Shown here one piece after another: positions 18,182-27,515 of a stretch of DNA of 32,333 nt. The number at the start of each line of letters is the position of its first letter. Within the stretch, counting starts at the first letter, position 1. Location of the stretch: positions 53,600-85,932 of the forward strand of contig NPFB01000040.1 of assembly GCA_014084085.1 (NCBI GenBank), written 5' to 3'. The notes under the pieces are model-generated. The model ran no database searches and was not told the origin of the DNA. It saw only the letters and a list, made by a program, of their open reading frames with translations. A program made the position numbers and the translations under genes. This stretch comes from Hondaea fermentalgiana (Eukaryota > Sar > Bigyra > Thraustochytrida > Thraustochytriidae).

Positions 18182-21100
18182 ATGGGCAGGGCTGCCGACG
18201 CCCCCCTCGCCACAATCCCCATCAAGATTGCCAAGCCATGGGTTGACAAACAGCGGTACTGCGGCGATGAAGAACGCGCGCGCAAGTTGGACGAGACTTT
18301 CCCATGGGAGAAATACCGAGATACATGCGTGTCTATCTCCAAAGAGATGGTCGCTGACCCGGACGCCAGCGAATTCGTCCCAGAGTTCTCCGCCACCAAG
18401 TATGCAAACTATGTCAACTTTGTAGGCGAGCCCGTGACTCTCGATACGATTGCCAAGCGCCTCAGCTCCCCGGGCGGAGATAAAGGCATCAAGATCGACT
18501 CCTTTTCCAAATTCTTTTATCAAGTCATCACCGTCTACGTCAATGCCCTGCGGCACTGGCGTCTCTTGCCAGATTTGCGCACCATTGCGTACACTTTGCT
18601 GGATCGATTTCGCGAGCGCGTCTTCTCCGCCTTTCCCGGCAGCGCTGAAATTGTTCAGCACGACCGGCTCACGGACCAGGCGCGCCTTGGCGTGTGCCGC
18701 AAGGCGCTAGACACTGTGCTCGCCTCGCTGTCGGGACTCTCGCACAAGAGTATCGCGCAATTCAGTGTCGAAGTGTTCTTTCCCGAGACTTATCCGACGT
18801 TTCCTCGTGAGCACAATGATCCCGAGAAGCCGCCGCTCTCGCTCCTCGACGTTGTGAATCGCCTCAACTACGGCGACTATTACGTCAACGTGAGCGCCTT
18901 CGCTCGTGACGTGGACTTTGCGCTCCGTTCCTGGATCGACTTTTCCAAAACGGTCCCTGCCCAGTCGGCGCTCGCTGCCAAGCTGTTCAGACTGGGCGAA
19001 AAGGTAAGCGCGTTCCGCGCCAAGTTCCGAACAACCTTGCCGAAGCGTCTCAAGAGCGCAGGCGTGGATCCCAACGAGTCTGGGATTGGCATTGCGCAAC
19101 TCGCAGACACGCCAACGGGTAAACTAGATCGTGACCAGGTGCGGGCGCTTCTTTACAGAATCCTGGATCTCTTAAAGGACCTGGACGAGTACAATGCTTT
19201 CCAGGACCCTGTGGACGCTGTTAGCCTCCACATCAAGGACTACTTTGAGCTCATCAAGGAGCCCATGGACCTCGGCTCCGTCCAGGCGCTCATTCCATTC
19301 TACCATACCATTGCAGACTTTGCAAGGGATGTACGACTCGTATTTAAGAACTGCGCCCTATTCAACGACCCCAAGGATGTCATTGCCATGTCGGGCAAGA
19401 AAATCAGTGAGGATTTCGAAAAAATATACCTCCTGCATCTCAAACCCCGCATCGACGCCATGGTGAACACAGACGAGGAGATCGCCAAAGCCGGGACACG
19501 TCCCAACCCAGGGCACTTTCGCGAGTTATATTTTGCCAACAAGAAGGAGGACCCTTCCGCAGCGAAGGAGCCCAAGCAGGCGCCAGCCGCTCCGGCCAAG
19601 GCCGATACCCCCAGTGCTGCCGAGAGCAGCGGGCCCGTCGATGCCTCAGGGTTTCCTGAGGCCAAGGTCTGCAGGCAGGTCATGAACAACATTATGAAGA
19701 TGCCCGAGTCTCAAGGCTTCAACCTGCCCTTTGACTGGAAGGCAGAGGGGTTCATGGAATACCCCAAACTGATCAAGGAGCCCATGGATTTTTCCCAAAT
19801 CGTTGACAAGCTTCGCCACGGCAGCTACGACAGTCTCGCAGGCTTCCATCATGACGTGGGGTTGGTTTTTACGAACTGTCGCACCTTTAACGATGAGCGC
19901 TGTTCCATTTACACGGCAAGCGTCAAGGTGGAGCGAAAGTATCGTAAGCTCATGGAGAAAAAGCTTGGAGCCGAGAAAACCTCTACTCTTTGGTCGCAAA
20001 AGACCCCTGGTCCTGCCGCGCCGACACCTGTCGACACCGCGGCCGCGGCACCGCCGCCTCCGCCGCCTCCTGGGTCGACGTCGGCGTCATCGGCATCACA
20101 AAAGAATGAGGACGCTGCCAACGGCACGTCTCCTGCCGTGAAAAAAGAAAAGCCCGCCTCCTCTGCCGCGAAGAGCGGCTTTTCGCGCAAAGAATGCAAG
20201 CGCATTTTGGACGATATTAAGCGACTCTCGGCTGCAAAGCCTTTTCTTTCACCCGTCAAGGCTTCCGAAGTCCCCGGCTACAGCGACGTCATCAAGCGAC
20301 CCATGGACTTAAAGACTGTGGGTCAAAGGCTGAAGAGCTTTACTTCGGCCGAGGAATTTGCTGAAAATATGCGACTCATCTTTGACAACGCGCTTCTTTT
20401 CAACAAGGTCGAGGACCCCGCTTGGCCGATTCGAAAGTGGGCCAGCGAGCTCAAAGACACCTTTGATCGTATGTATCGCGAGCGCATCGTCAACGCCAAG
20501 CCAGCTGCGAGTCCGGCCAATAGCAGCGCTGCCGGCAGCGTGACGCCCGCTGGTGGGGCGGCGGCAAAGCGCCCGCGCCCTTCGAGCGATGGCGATCTCA
20601 ACGAGAGTGACAGCGCGTCAGGGGCAAACAAGTCGAAGAAGCCCCGCGTTTCGTCTCCTGCTCCCACGGCTAGCGCTTCTGTTCACCCTTCTCAGAGTAC
20701 GAGCGATCGTCCGAAGACCTTTATTCGCATCAAGCAGCTCGACGACAAATCGAAAAAGAAAAAGAAGAAGAAGCGCGATAAAGAAAAGTCAAAGGACAAG
20801 GCCAAGGATGGTGAGGATGGCCTGAGTGAGGATGAGTCGGCTGTTAAGGCTGAAGACAAAGCCTCGGCCGCTGCCGTCAATGGCACATCATCTGCCACGG
20901 CAAAAGAGGCTGGTAGCGGAGCAGCGGCCAAGGCGACCTCACCACCGCCACCGCCGCCACCGCCACCACCACCACCGTCGTCGTCTGCTGCCAAAGCAGG
21001 AAAGCCTTCAGGTGGGACAAAGATTAAAATCAAGTCACCAAGTGGAACCAAGTCGCCAGGTGGACCTCCCCCGCCACCCCCGCCTCCGCCGCCGCCTCCT

Positions 21101-24100
21101 CCGCCGCCGCCGCCGCCGCCGCTCAAGTCGGCCCCGCATAAGGTGACGATCCGGACACCGGGTTTAGGTCCCATCAGTATTGGCGCCAAACGACCTTCGG
21201 AGTTTGCGAACGAGGCTTCGAGCTCCCGACGTAAAAAGTCGAAAACAAGCGGCGGCGATCGATCCGGGGTGGCCTTTGATGCGCCTCCCGAGCCGCAGCG
21301 TGAGCTCTTGCCATTTGAAGAGTCAGCCAAGCGCCAAATTTTCAAACTGGCGCGTACCGATTGGGGCTCGCTGTACTTTCGCCAGCCGGTATTGGAGTCC
21401 TTTCCCGATCTCGAACAGCATTACTTGAGCATCATCAAAAAGCCGATGGATCTGCGCACGATCCTGACCAAGCTTTATGACGGCGACCACTACAACAGCT
21501 CTGACGATGTGGACAAGGACGTGCAGCTCATGCTGAACAACGCGATGAAATTTAACGACGATGCAACCTCGCGACACATGCGCGAGCAATTCACTCATCT
21601 TCGCGAGTACTGGCGACACCTTTTGGGTGAGTGCTCGGACCGACCTGCCTCGGAAAGGGACGCGCTTCGCACCGAGCGCGAAACCAAGCTTGCAGATGCA
21701 GAAATGAGTATCACGCAGCGCGGAGGCAGCCTCTTGCGCAAGCTCATGTCCAGCCGCAATCCGGACAATAAGATCTTTATGCATCCCGTGGACACCAAGC
21801 ATTACACGGATTACCTGAGCATCATCAAGCAGCCCATGGATCTAGGCACCGTAAAGTCGCAGCTTGACCGCTCCATGTATGATGTCGCGGGCGGCTTCAT
21901 CCAGTTTGCCAAGGATATTCGCACAATTTTCGAGAACTGTCTCGTGTACAATCCTGACTTACCGGGCAACGTCGTTGTTCGCGAGATGGCCATTCGGATG
22001 CGCGACCTCTTTGAAACGGAATGGGCAAGCCTCACCTGTGACGTGCTCGAACGGTTCGAACGCCACAAGCTTGACGAGGAGCAGCAGATTGATCGCGAGG
22101 TTGAAAGCGAGCTTGCGTCAACGAACGCGACGGACGCAGCTGAGATTGAACGAATCAAAACCGAAGTGCGCGCGCGTATCGAACGCGAGCGCGCGCCGCG
22201 CAAGAAGAAAAAGAAGAAGAAGAAGAACCGGTCGCGCGACCTTGACGAGCAGGGTGGCGGCGGCGACGACGACGATGACGCAGAGGAGGAAGAGGAGGAG
22301 CATGATGATGACGACGGCGAGGTGGATATTTCCATGCTCATGTCCGACGATGATGAAGGGCCGCCTCCAGATGATCACGAAGATGACGAGGACTATTTTG
22401 ATCTTGTACGGCCAGGCCGTCGCAGCGGGGGCTCGCGCAACCATGGTGGTGGGCACGCGCACGCGCACATTTTCAATTCGGCGCGCTACGTCCCTGAGCG
22501 TTTTGACGACAGTGACGATGACGATGACGTTGACTTTGCTGGTTTTGTCTCGCATATGGAGGCACGCTCGAGCAAACCAAAGGTTGATCCAGCAAAGTAT
22601 CGCGAGTACCTCGTGCAAGTCGAGCATGCCAAGCAGCAGGCGCTACGTCGCGCGGAGGCGCTGACGAAGGAACGACAGGCGCGCGCCGAACAAGCTGCGC
22701 GCCGCGCCGAGCGACAACGCCAGCGCGCCGCGGAGCAGGAAATTCGACTCGAAGGCACGCCGCCTGCCGTGCTTGAACACGAGCAAATCGCTCGAGTACA
22801 GAGCATGAAGTTCCGCATTCATCCGGCGAAAAAGCGTCTCGCTCGCTTTAACGGAAGAGCGCGCAGCGTGGACAAATTGGAAGACGGTTTTGGTGAAGAG
22901 GACGATGAAGAAGGAGAAGAAGAAGAGGTAGAGGAGAAACGTAACGATCGTTCTGCGACCGTCGCGCCCTCACCTGCGGCAACGACGGCTCCTCGAGCGG
23001 ACTCGCAGGTTCGTGAAGATAAAGATGTGGGCGACGAGAAGGAGTCTGGCGCTCCCTCGGCGTCAATTGGCGCAGGGACTACCGCTGCTGAGCCATCAGT
23101 CCCCGCGGAGAGAAGCAGCGACGTGGCTGGCAATGATAACAAACAGACCAAGGATGTCGGTAGCGGTAGCGGTGGCGGCAACGGCGGCGGTGACGTCGAC
23201 AATGACGACGTCATGATCGTTGATGAAGGCTCAGGCAGGGGAAATAAGAGTCTTTCCATTTCCGCGGAACTTGCGGCAATGCTACCCGTGGTGCAAATTG
23301 AGTGCAAAGTGCCGCATAATGTGCGACGCGATCCTGCCAGGCCGCGGCGGCCACTCGTGGTCGGCACGCCAATGTGGACCCCGGAAACGCCAGGAAGCCT
23401 CGGTCGTGGAACGCCCGGCTCAGCAACGCCGGGACGCAAGGCCGGAAAGGGTAAAGGGCTGAATCTGGTGCCAGCCGCCAAGCTGCTCCTGCAGGCTCGC
23501 GCGGAACAGCGTGTCCTCTTGATTGAAGGCGTGCACATTTGCTTCGGAACGGTGTTGATTGGTCTAATCAAAGAGGCCGAGGCACCAAACATTGACAAGA
23601 TGCAGCAATGGCGTCCGCGCTCTGACGAGCTCGAAGGTGCTTCAATGCCATACAATGTCAAGCTGGCACCCGACACAAACTTTTCGCAGCCCACTGTCCC
23701 TGTGATGACACGTTTCTTGAGTCGTGGCGCGGCGTCTGCGTCAGCTCGCAAGACATTTTTGCGTGCGGTTCAGCGCATTGTGCAGCTGCCTACGCGCGCG
23801 AATCAAGGCGACAACGCCCTACTTCATCCTGGTGTCCGCACCGCTCGGCGTTTCATGGAGAAGCGCATGCCCACTGACACTCGAGACCTTGATCCTGCTG
23901 ATGATGACACCGCCGCGCGAGATCTCGCCGCGCTCAAGTCCTGGAAGGTGTATGGGGAGCACGGTCTGCTCACCTGCGAACCTGAAATGCAAATTCGTGC
24001 GGGCCGGCCCTACGTCGCTGTACGCTACGTGGCGCTTGCGGGCAATGTCGCTGTCACTGTCCGCGACGAGCCACTTTTGCTGGCAACAGCGCCTTCGAGT

Positions 24101-24121
24101 CGCCGGACAAGCATGACGTAA
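18182..24121 (+). CDS. Polybromo-like multi-bromodomain protein
   Basis: 1979 residues in one exon. Five clear bromodomains, the modules that bind acetyl-lysine on histones, lie at about 322-405, 495-590, 670-768, 1049-1149 and 1184-1284. Each has the PMDL/PMDF turn (for example IIKKPMDLRTI) and the acetyl-lysine-anchoring Asn (FND, FND, FNK, FND, YNP). Two N-terminal segments (about 75-170 and 220-320) look like decayed bromodomains without that Asn. Lys-rich stretches, polyproline (two blocks between about 920 and 980), an acidic region and a charged helix separate the domains. The last 230 or so residues (from AKLLLQARAEQRVL) form a conserved-looking but unrecognised domain. Polybromo-1 of animal SWI/SNF has six bromodomains plus BAH and HMG domains, which are not seen here. 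Probably a nuclear chromatin-remodelling or transcription-complex subunit. The ATG at 18182 sits in AAAAGATGG. Confidence 0.88.
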   Translation: MGRAADAPLATIPIKIAKPWVDKQRYCGDEERARKLDETFPWEKYRDTCVSISKEMVADPDASEFVPEFSATKYANYVNFVGEPVTLDTIAKRLSSPGGDKGIKIDSFSKFFYQVITVYVNALRHWRLLPDLRTIAYTLLDRFRERVFSAFPGSAEIVQHDRLTDQARLGVCRKALDTVLASLSGLSHKSIAQFSVEVFFPETYPTFPREHNDPEKPPLSLLDVVNRLNYGDYYVNVSAFARDVDFALRSWIDFSKTVPAQSALAAKLFRLGEKVSAFRAKFRTTLPKRLKSAGVDPNESGIGIAQLADTPTGKLDRDQVRALLYRILDLLKDLDEYNAFQDPVDAVSLHIKDYFELIKEPMDLGSVQALIPFYHTIADFARDVRLVFKNCALFNDPKDVIAMSGKKISEDFEKIYLLHLKPRIDAMVNTDEEIAKAGTRPNPGHFRELYFANKKEDPSAAKEPKQAPAAPAKADTPSAAESSGPVDASGFPEAKVCRQVMNNIMKMPESQGFNLPFDWKAEGFMEYPKLIKEPMDFSQIVDKLRHGSYDSLAGFHHDVGLVFTNCRTFNDERCSIYTASVKVERKYRKLMEKKLGAEKTSTLWSQKTPGPAAPTPVDTAAAAPPPPPPPGSTSASSASQKNEDAANGTSPAVKKEKPASSAAKSGFSRKECKRILDDIKRLSAAKPFLSPVKASEVPGYSDVIKRPMDLKTVGQRLKSFTSAEEFAENMRLIFDNALLFNKVEDPAWPIRKWASELKDTFDRMYRERIVNAKPAASPANSSAAGSVTPAGGAAAKRPRPSSDGDLNESDSASGANKSKKPRVSSPAPTASASVHPSQSTSDRPKTFIRIKQLDDKSKKKKKKKRDKEKSKDKAKDGEDGLSEDESAVKAEDKASAAAVNGTSSATAKEAGSGAAAKATSPPPPPPPPPPPPSSSAAKAGKPSGGTKIKIKSPSGTKSPGGPPPPPPPPPPPPPPPPPPPLKSAPHKVTIRTPGLGPISIGAKRPSEFANEASSSRRKKSKTSGGDRSGVAFDAPPEPQRELLPFEESAKRQIFKLARTDWGSLYFRQPVLESFPDLEQHYLSIIKKPMDLRTILTKLYDGDHYNSSDDVDKDVQLMLNNAMKFNDDATSRHMREQFTHLREYWRHLLGECSDRPASERDALRTERETKLADAEMSITQRGGSLLRKLMSSRNPDNKIFMHPVDTKHYTDYLSIIKQPMDLGTVKSQLDRSMYDVAGGFIQFAKDIRTIFENCLVYNPDLPGNVVVREMAIRMRDLFETEWASLTCDVLERFERHKLDEEQQIDREVESELASTNATDAAEIERIKTEVRARIERERAPRKKKKKKKKNRSRDLDEQGGGGDDDDDAEEEEEEHDDDDGEVDISMLMSDDDEGPPPDDHEDDEDYFDLVRPGRRSGGSRNHGGGHAHAHIFNSARYVPERFDDSDDDDDVDFAGFVSHMEARSSKPKVDPAKYREYLVQVEHAKQQALRRAEALTKERQARAEQAARRAERQRQRAAEQEIRLEGTPPAVLEHEQIARVQSMKFRIHPAKKRLARFNGRARSVDKLEDGFGEEDDEEGEEEEVEEKRNDRSATVAPSPAATTAPRADSQVREDKDVGDEKESGAPSASIGAGTTAAEPSVPAERSSDVAGNDNKQTKDVGSGSGGGNGGGDVDNDDVMIVDEGSGRGNKSLSISAELAAMLPVVQIECKVPHNVRRDPARPRRPLVVGTPMWTPETPGSLGRGTPGSATPGRKAGKGKGLNLVPAAKLLLQARAEQRVLLIEGVHICFGTVLIGLIKEAEAPNIDKMQQWRPRSDELEGASMPYNVKLAPDTNFSQPTVPVMTRFLSRGAASASARKTFLRAVQRIVQLPTRANQGDNALLHPGVRTARRFMEKRMPTDTRDLDPADDDTAARDLAALKSWKVYGEHGLLTCEPEMQIRAGRPYVAVRYVALAGNVAVTVRDEPLLLATAPSSRRTSMT
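20941..21122. repeat. CCG/CCA/CCT tracts encoding polyproline
   Basis: Two proline-codon blocks (about 20941-20977 and 21064-21122) in the bromodomain gene, split by a Lys/Ser/Gly-rich linker. Such tracts commonly bind SH3, WW or profilin-type partners. Confidence 0.85.
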
Positions 24122-24593
24122 TATCATGGTAAAGCCAAAGCGAGCATGCGTAGTATGTCGAGGTCTCTTTACGACTTGCACGCCCGCGGGGTCCACCCTT
24201 TTTTCTAAAGAATGTCAGTCTTTGCCTGTCTTACGTTAGTCACTATAACACAATGCAATGAACCATCTATGACTCTGCTCAATGTGGCCCGCCAGCCATA
24301 GCATCCGCAACCGCGTGCAGCGCAGCATCCATGGCATGCATCACCACATCTCCTCTCCTTCTCCTACCATTGACGATTCGTAGTCATCCCGAGAGCGGCT
24401 TTGCTTTGCTTTGCTTTGCTTTGCTTTGCTTTGCTTTGCTTTACTTTGCGCGGGCGCGGGCAGCGAGAGCAAACAAGAGAGACGGGCACTGCGTCCGCCT
24501 CTACAGCAGTGCAAGCGAGCGCGGCAGGGCAAAGAAAGCTTGCCCGGCACGCACCTCCGCAGCGAGCGCAAACGTGGAGACAAGGACAGAAAG
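24122..24593. promoter_or_regulatory. Tandem spacer with CTTTG repeat, upstream of YlqF
   Basis: 472 bp holding the bromodomain gene's 3' UTR and the YlqF promoter. The main structure is a pentanucleotide array at 24399-24449. The region from about 24411 is open in the YlqF frame but has no ATG before 24594. No gene is seen. Confidence 0.55.
24399..24449. repeat. CTTTG pentanucleotide microsatellite
   Basis: About ten CTTTG units with one altered copy (CTTTA) near the right end, lying about 145 bp upstream of the YlqF start codon. Confidence 0.92.
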
Positions 24594-25589
24594 ATGGCGG
24601 CCATCAACTGGTTTCCGGGCCACATGCACAAGGCGCGGCAGGAGATCGCGACGCAGATGAGGCGCGTGAAGCTTGTGATCGAGGTCCTCGACGCGCGAGC
24701 ACCGTTTAGCAGTGAGAACCCGCTCGTACCCCAGCTGCGAGGAGAAACGCCTTCTCTCAAGGTGCTCAACAAGGTCGACTTGGCAGACGCAGAGCAGACT
24801 GCACGGTGGCTCGAGCGCCTCGAGCAGGAGCCCGGTGTCGTGGCCGTTCCTGCGCGGGCCACGCACCCTTCAGACGCCCAAAAGGTGTTGCAACGCGGCG
24901 AAGAACTCTTGCGTACGGGGAGTAACAAAGCGTCTCTCGTCATGATCCTCGGCGTGCCGAATGTCGGCAAATCGACACTCATCAATGCCATGGCTGGCAA
25001 AAACGTGTGCCGTACAGAGAATCGCCCTGCAGTGACGCAGCGTCAGCAAAAGATCACCTTGACGCCCCGAATCACCCTTCTCGACACGCCGGGTTTCCTT
25101 TGGCCGCGTCTGGCACCTGCCGAGTGCGCATATCGGCTGGCCATAAGTGGTGCTATCAAGGACGGCATCTTTGATTTTGATGAAGCCGCGAGCTTCTTGC
25201 TACACCATCTTGTGGGCGTGTACCCCGAAGTGTTGGCAAGTGCATATGATTTTGAGTCCCCCGCTCCGGATGAAACCAATGCGGCGGAGTGGACGCGCTC
25301 GGCTTTGCGAGCAATCGCTTCAAAACGAAACTTAATGCGCACGGGAGGCGTACCTGACCTCGAGCGTGCGGCAGAGGTTCTGGTTCGTGATTATCGCCGC
25401 GGCAGGCTTGGCAGGATAAGTCTCGAGTCACCCGAATCGGTGGATAGTGACGAGTATAGACTTGGCAAAGAGGATGGCATTCGGCAGGGTGCGGAACGTC
25501 GCAGCGAGCGACGCGACGAGCGCCGCCGCTTGCGAAAGGAACAGCGCATCGCTGCCAAGAAAGAGGCTGCCGGGAAGCTCCGCTTTTAA
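24594..25589 (+). CDS. YlqF/RbgA-family circularly permuted GTPase, bacterial type
   Basis: 331-residue GTPase of the YlqF/RbgA/MTG1 family, which helps assemble the large ribosomal subunit (in eukaryotes usually the mitochondrial one). The G motifs are in permuted order: G4 NKVD (59-62), G1 GVPNVGKS (120-127), G3 DTPG (164-167). The family signature NWFPGHM is at 5-11 and the C-terminal RbgA-type domain follows. Segments such as RAPFSSENPLVPQLRG, RPAVTQRQQKI and the final GRLGRISLESPE resemble gammaproteobacterial YlqF more than animal MTG1, as far as I can judge from memory. The ATG at 24594 is the first in frame, in AAAGATGG, and leaves no transit peptide. The last 50 or so residues are a highly charged extension (RRSERRDERRRLRKEQR) not typical of the bacterial proteins. 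It is tail-to-tail with calnexin. Confidence 0.9.
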   Translation: MAAINWFPGHMHKARQEIATQMRRVKLVIEVLDARAPFSSENPLVPQLRGETPSLKVLNKVDLADAEQTARWLERLEQEPGVVAVPARATHPSDAQKVLQRGEELLRTGSNKASLVMILGVPNVGKSTLINAMAGKNVCRTENRPAVTQRQQKITLTPRITLLDTPGFLWPRLAPAECAYRLAISGAIKDGIFDFDEAASFLLHHLVGVYPEVLASAYDFESPAPDETNAAEWTRSALRAIASKRNLMRTGGVPDLERAAEVLVRDYRRGRLGRISLESPESVDSDEYRLGKEDGIRQGAERRSERRDERRRLRKEQRIAAKKEAAGKLRF

Positions 25590-25874
25590 GAACATTTTAA
25601 AAAAGAGAAGCGAAGCCATCATAACTCTTTTGGCGGCTCAAAAGGGAACGAAAGTGGAAACGAGGGTCGCATTTGATAGATCACTTGCTCTTGGTCATCA
25701 TGCCAATGCGCAAGCAAAGGCGACCGTTCAAGGCCTACCTACGTGCGCAATGTTCGATGATCGATGATCACAAGATGTAATAGTATTATGAAATAGCTTT
25801 GCTTTTTTATAAAAGAGGTGGACCATCCCAGGGTGAGCACACCAAGGCCAGTTATGTTATTGTAAATCAGTTGC
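25590..25874. other. Convergent spacer, YlqF / calnexin
   Basis: 285 bp between two 3' ends. It is AT-richer toward calnexin and presumably 3' UTR for both genes. No gene is seen. Confidence 0.6.
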
Positions 25875-27515
25875 TTAGTTGGCGCGATTCACCCGACGCC
25901 GCGGGCCAGTCGCCTCGTCCTCATCATCATCCTCATCATCGTCATCTTCCTCCTCGTCATCGTCCTCGTCAGCGGCATCATTTTCAGCTTCTGCCTCTGC
26001 CTCGTCGTCGTCCCCGGCCGCCGCATCGTCATCCTTCTTGTGAAGAGCAACATCATCATCATATTCTTCGGGGGCACCAGACATGCACATGACCATGAGC
26101 GCCACAAGCACGGCAAGACCAGCCGCTGCTGCGCCAAGGCCAACGGCAATCGGCGAAGCCTCGTAAAGCTCCATGACATAGTCAATGTAGTCACCAGCGT
26201 ACCACATGACATAGCCCTGAATTGAGCCCTTTTTGTACTCTTCCCAGCGGCTGTTTTGTGCTGCCTGGGCGGCCTCTTCCTTGACCTTTGCCTTTTCGTC
26301 CGCCTGCTTGGCAAGGAACTCCTTGTCAATAAAGTCTGCAGCCTCCTTGACATCGTTGCCGATGATGATGTTATCGAAACGAAGGCCCTTGTCGTTGGCG
26401 AGAATCTCAATCGCGACAGCTCCGATAGGCTTGATGGTGGTGACCGGGCTGGCCTCCTCAAAGTAGGCCGGGTTCTCAATGCGACGCGGCTTCCACACAC
26501 CCTTGTACTCGGGATTGTCGATCATCGGGGCGCTCCACTTGCCCTTGTAGTTCGGGTTGTCAATCATCGGGGCGTTCCACTCGCCGCAGCCGGGTCCGGC
26601 AGTGCACTTGGGGTTGGCCACGAGCGGGGCCTCCCAAATGCCATCGTCCTCTTCGTCCCAGTCTTCCGGCTCGGACGCAGCGGGGTCTGGAACCTGATCT
26701 GGCTCATCGTCGAGCCAGCCTTCGGGCTTGACGGCGTCCGGGTCCGCGATACGCTTGGGTGCATCCTCATCCCAGTCGTCGGGCTTGCTCGCCTCGGGAT
26801 CGGGGATCTTGGCCTGGTCAACCCAGTCGTCGGGCTTTTCGTCGTTGGGGTCATCGATTTCCTTGGGCTGCTGGAAGGGCGGCGAAAAGGCTTCATCGTC
26901 GGTGAGCGAGCCCTCGGCTTCCACCTTGCCGTCGACCTTGACCTTGAAGGTGTTGTCCGGATGGACCTCGAGCGTGTAGACGTGCGAGGTGCGGTCGCGG
27001 ACCGAAGTGACCTTTTTGGTCATGTGCTTCTCCTCGTACTCTTTGGTGACCGGGTTTTCCTGTCGGAAGATGAGGTGCACCTTGTTGTTGGCACCGCAGT
27101 TGTCGGGGCCAAACATGATCGAGTACGGCGAGGACTCGACGAGGTCCTTTGGGGTAAAAGCATCATCCTGCTCCAAGAGCTTGAGGTACGCGCCGCTGCA
27201 GGAGACCCCCTCCGTGAACTTGACCTCGTACTGCGCCACAAAGGGCTTTTCACCGTCGCCGACGGGGATCGGGTTCTCGAACTTGCGCGAGATTCCGTAG
27301 AACTTGTGCGGCTTGACGGTTTGCAGACCCACGTCGCCCGTGTCCTTGCTGGTGTCGAAGGTCCACTCGGAGCCGGCGTAGCGGTCCGAGGCGCTCTTCA
27401 CCCACTCTTTCTCCACATTCGCGCCCTCAAAGCTCTCGCGGAAGTTGATCGCCTCGCACTGGCCCAGCGCGAGCGCAGCGACGGCGGCGTACGCCGCCAC
27501 AAAGGTCGTCCTCAT
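25875..27515 (-). CDS. Calnexin, ER membrane lectin chaperone
   Basis: 546-residue calnexin, which binds monoglucosylated N-glycans in the ER lumen and retains glycoproteins until folded. A signal peptide (about 1-22) is followed by the lectin domain, with Cys106 ([10 protein letters not shown]) and Cys140 (GPDNCG) placed as the conserved disulfide. The P-domain arm (222-352) has four type 1 repeats ([40 protein letters not shown]) and four type 2 repeats ([44 protein letters not shown]). A second Cys pair sits at 304/310. A single transmembrane helix (about 454-478) and an acidic cytosolic tail ending in an Arg-rich motif identify calnexin rather than calreticulin. The frame is open upstream, but the ATG at 27515 gives the signal peptide. 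It shares a divergent promoter with the putative glycosyltransferase. Confidence 0.97.
   Translation of the reverse strand: MRTTFVAAYAAVAALALGQCEAINFRESFEGANVEKEWVKSASDRYAGSEWTFDTSKDTGDVGLQTVKPHKFYGISRKFENPIPVGDGEKPFVAQYEVKFTEGVSCSGAYLKLLEQDDAFTPKDLVESSPYSIMFGPDNCGANNKVHLIFRQENPVTKEYEEKHMTKKVTSVRDRTSHVYTLEVHPDNTFKVKVDGKVEAEGSLTDDEAFSPPFQQPKEIDDPNDEKPDDWVDQAKIPDPEASKPDDWDEDAPKRIADPDAVKPEGWLDDEPDQVPDPAASEPEDWDEEDDGIWEAPLVANPKCTAGPGCGEWNAPMIDNPNYKGKWSAPMIDNPEYKGVWKPRRIENPAYFEEASPVTTIKPIGAVAIEILANDKGLRFDNIIIGNDVKEAADFIDKEFLAKQADEKAKVKEEAAQAAQNSRWEEYKKGSIQGYVMWYAGDYIDYVMELYEASPIAVGLGAAAAGLAVLVALMVMCMSGAPEEYDDDVALHKKDDDAAAGDDDEAEAEAENDAADEDDDEEEDDDDEDDDEDEATGPRRRVNRAN

Noticed and set aside
17437..18399. 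Open frames running through the 100-N gap
   Set aside because: They depend on reading undetermined bases as codons, so continuity is not real.
22050..22064. GGTTCGAAC resembling a tRNA B box
   Set aside because: It lies inside the bromodomain coding region with no A box, no cloverleaf and no terminator run nearby.
24411..24593. N-terminal extension of YlqF beginning in the CTTTG repeat
   Set aside because: It would start with TTG inside a microsatellite. The first ATG in frame is at 24594, in a good context.
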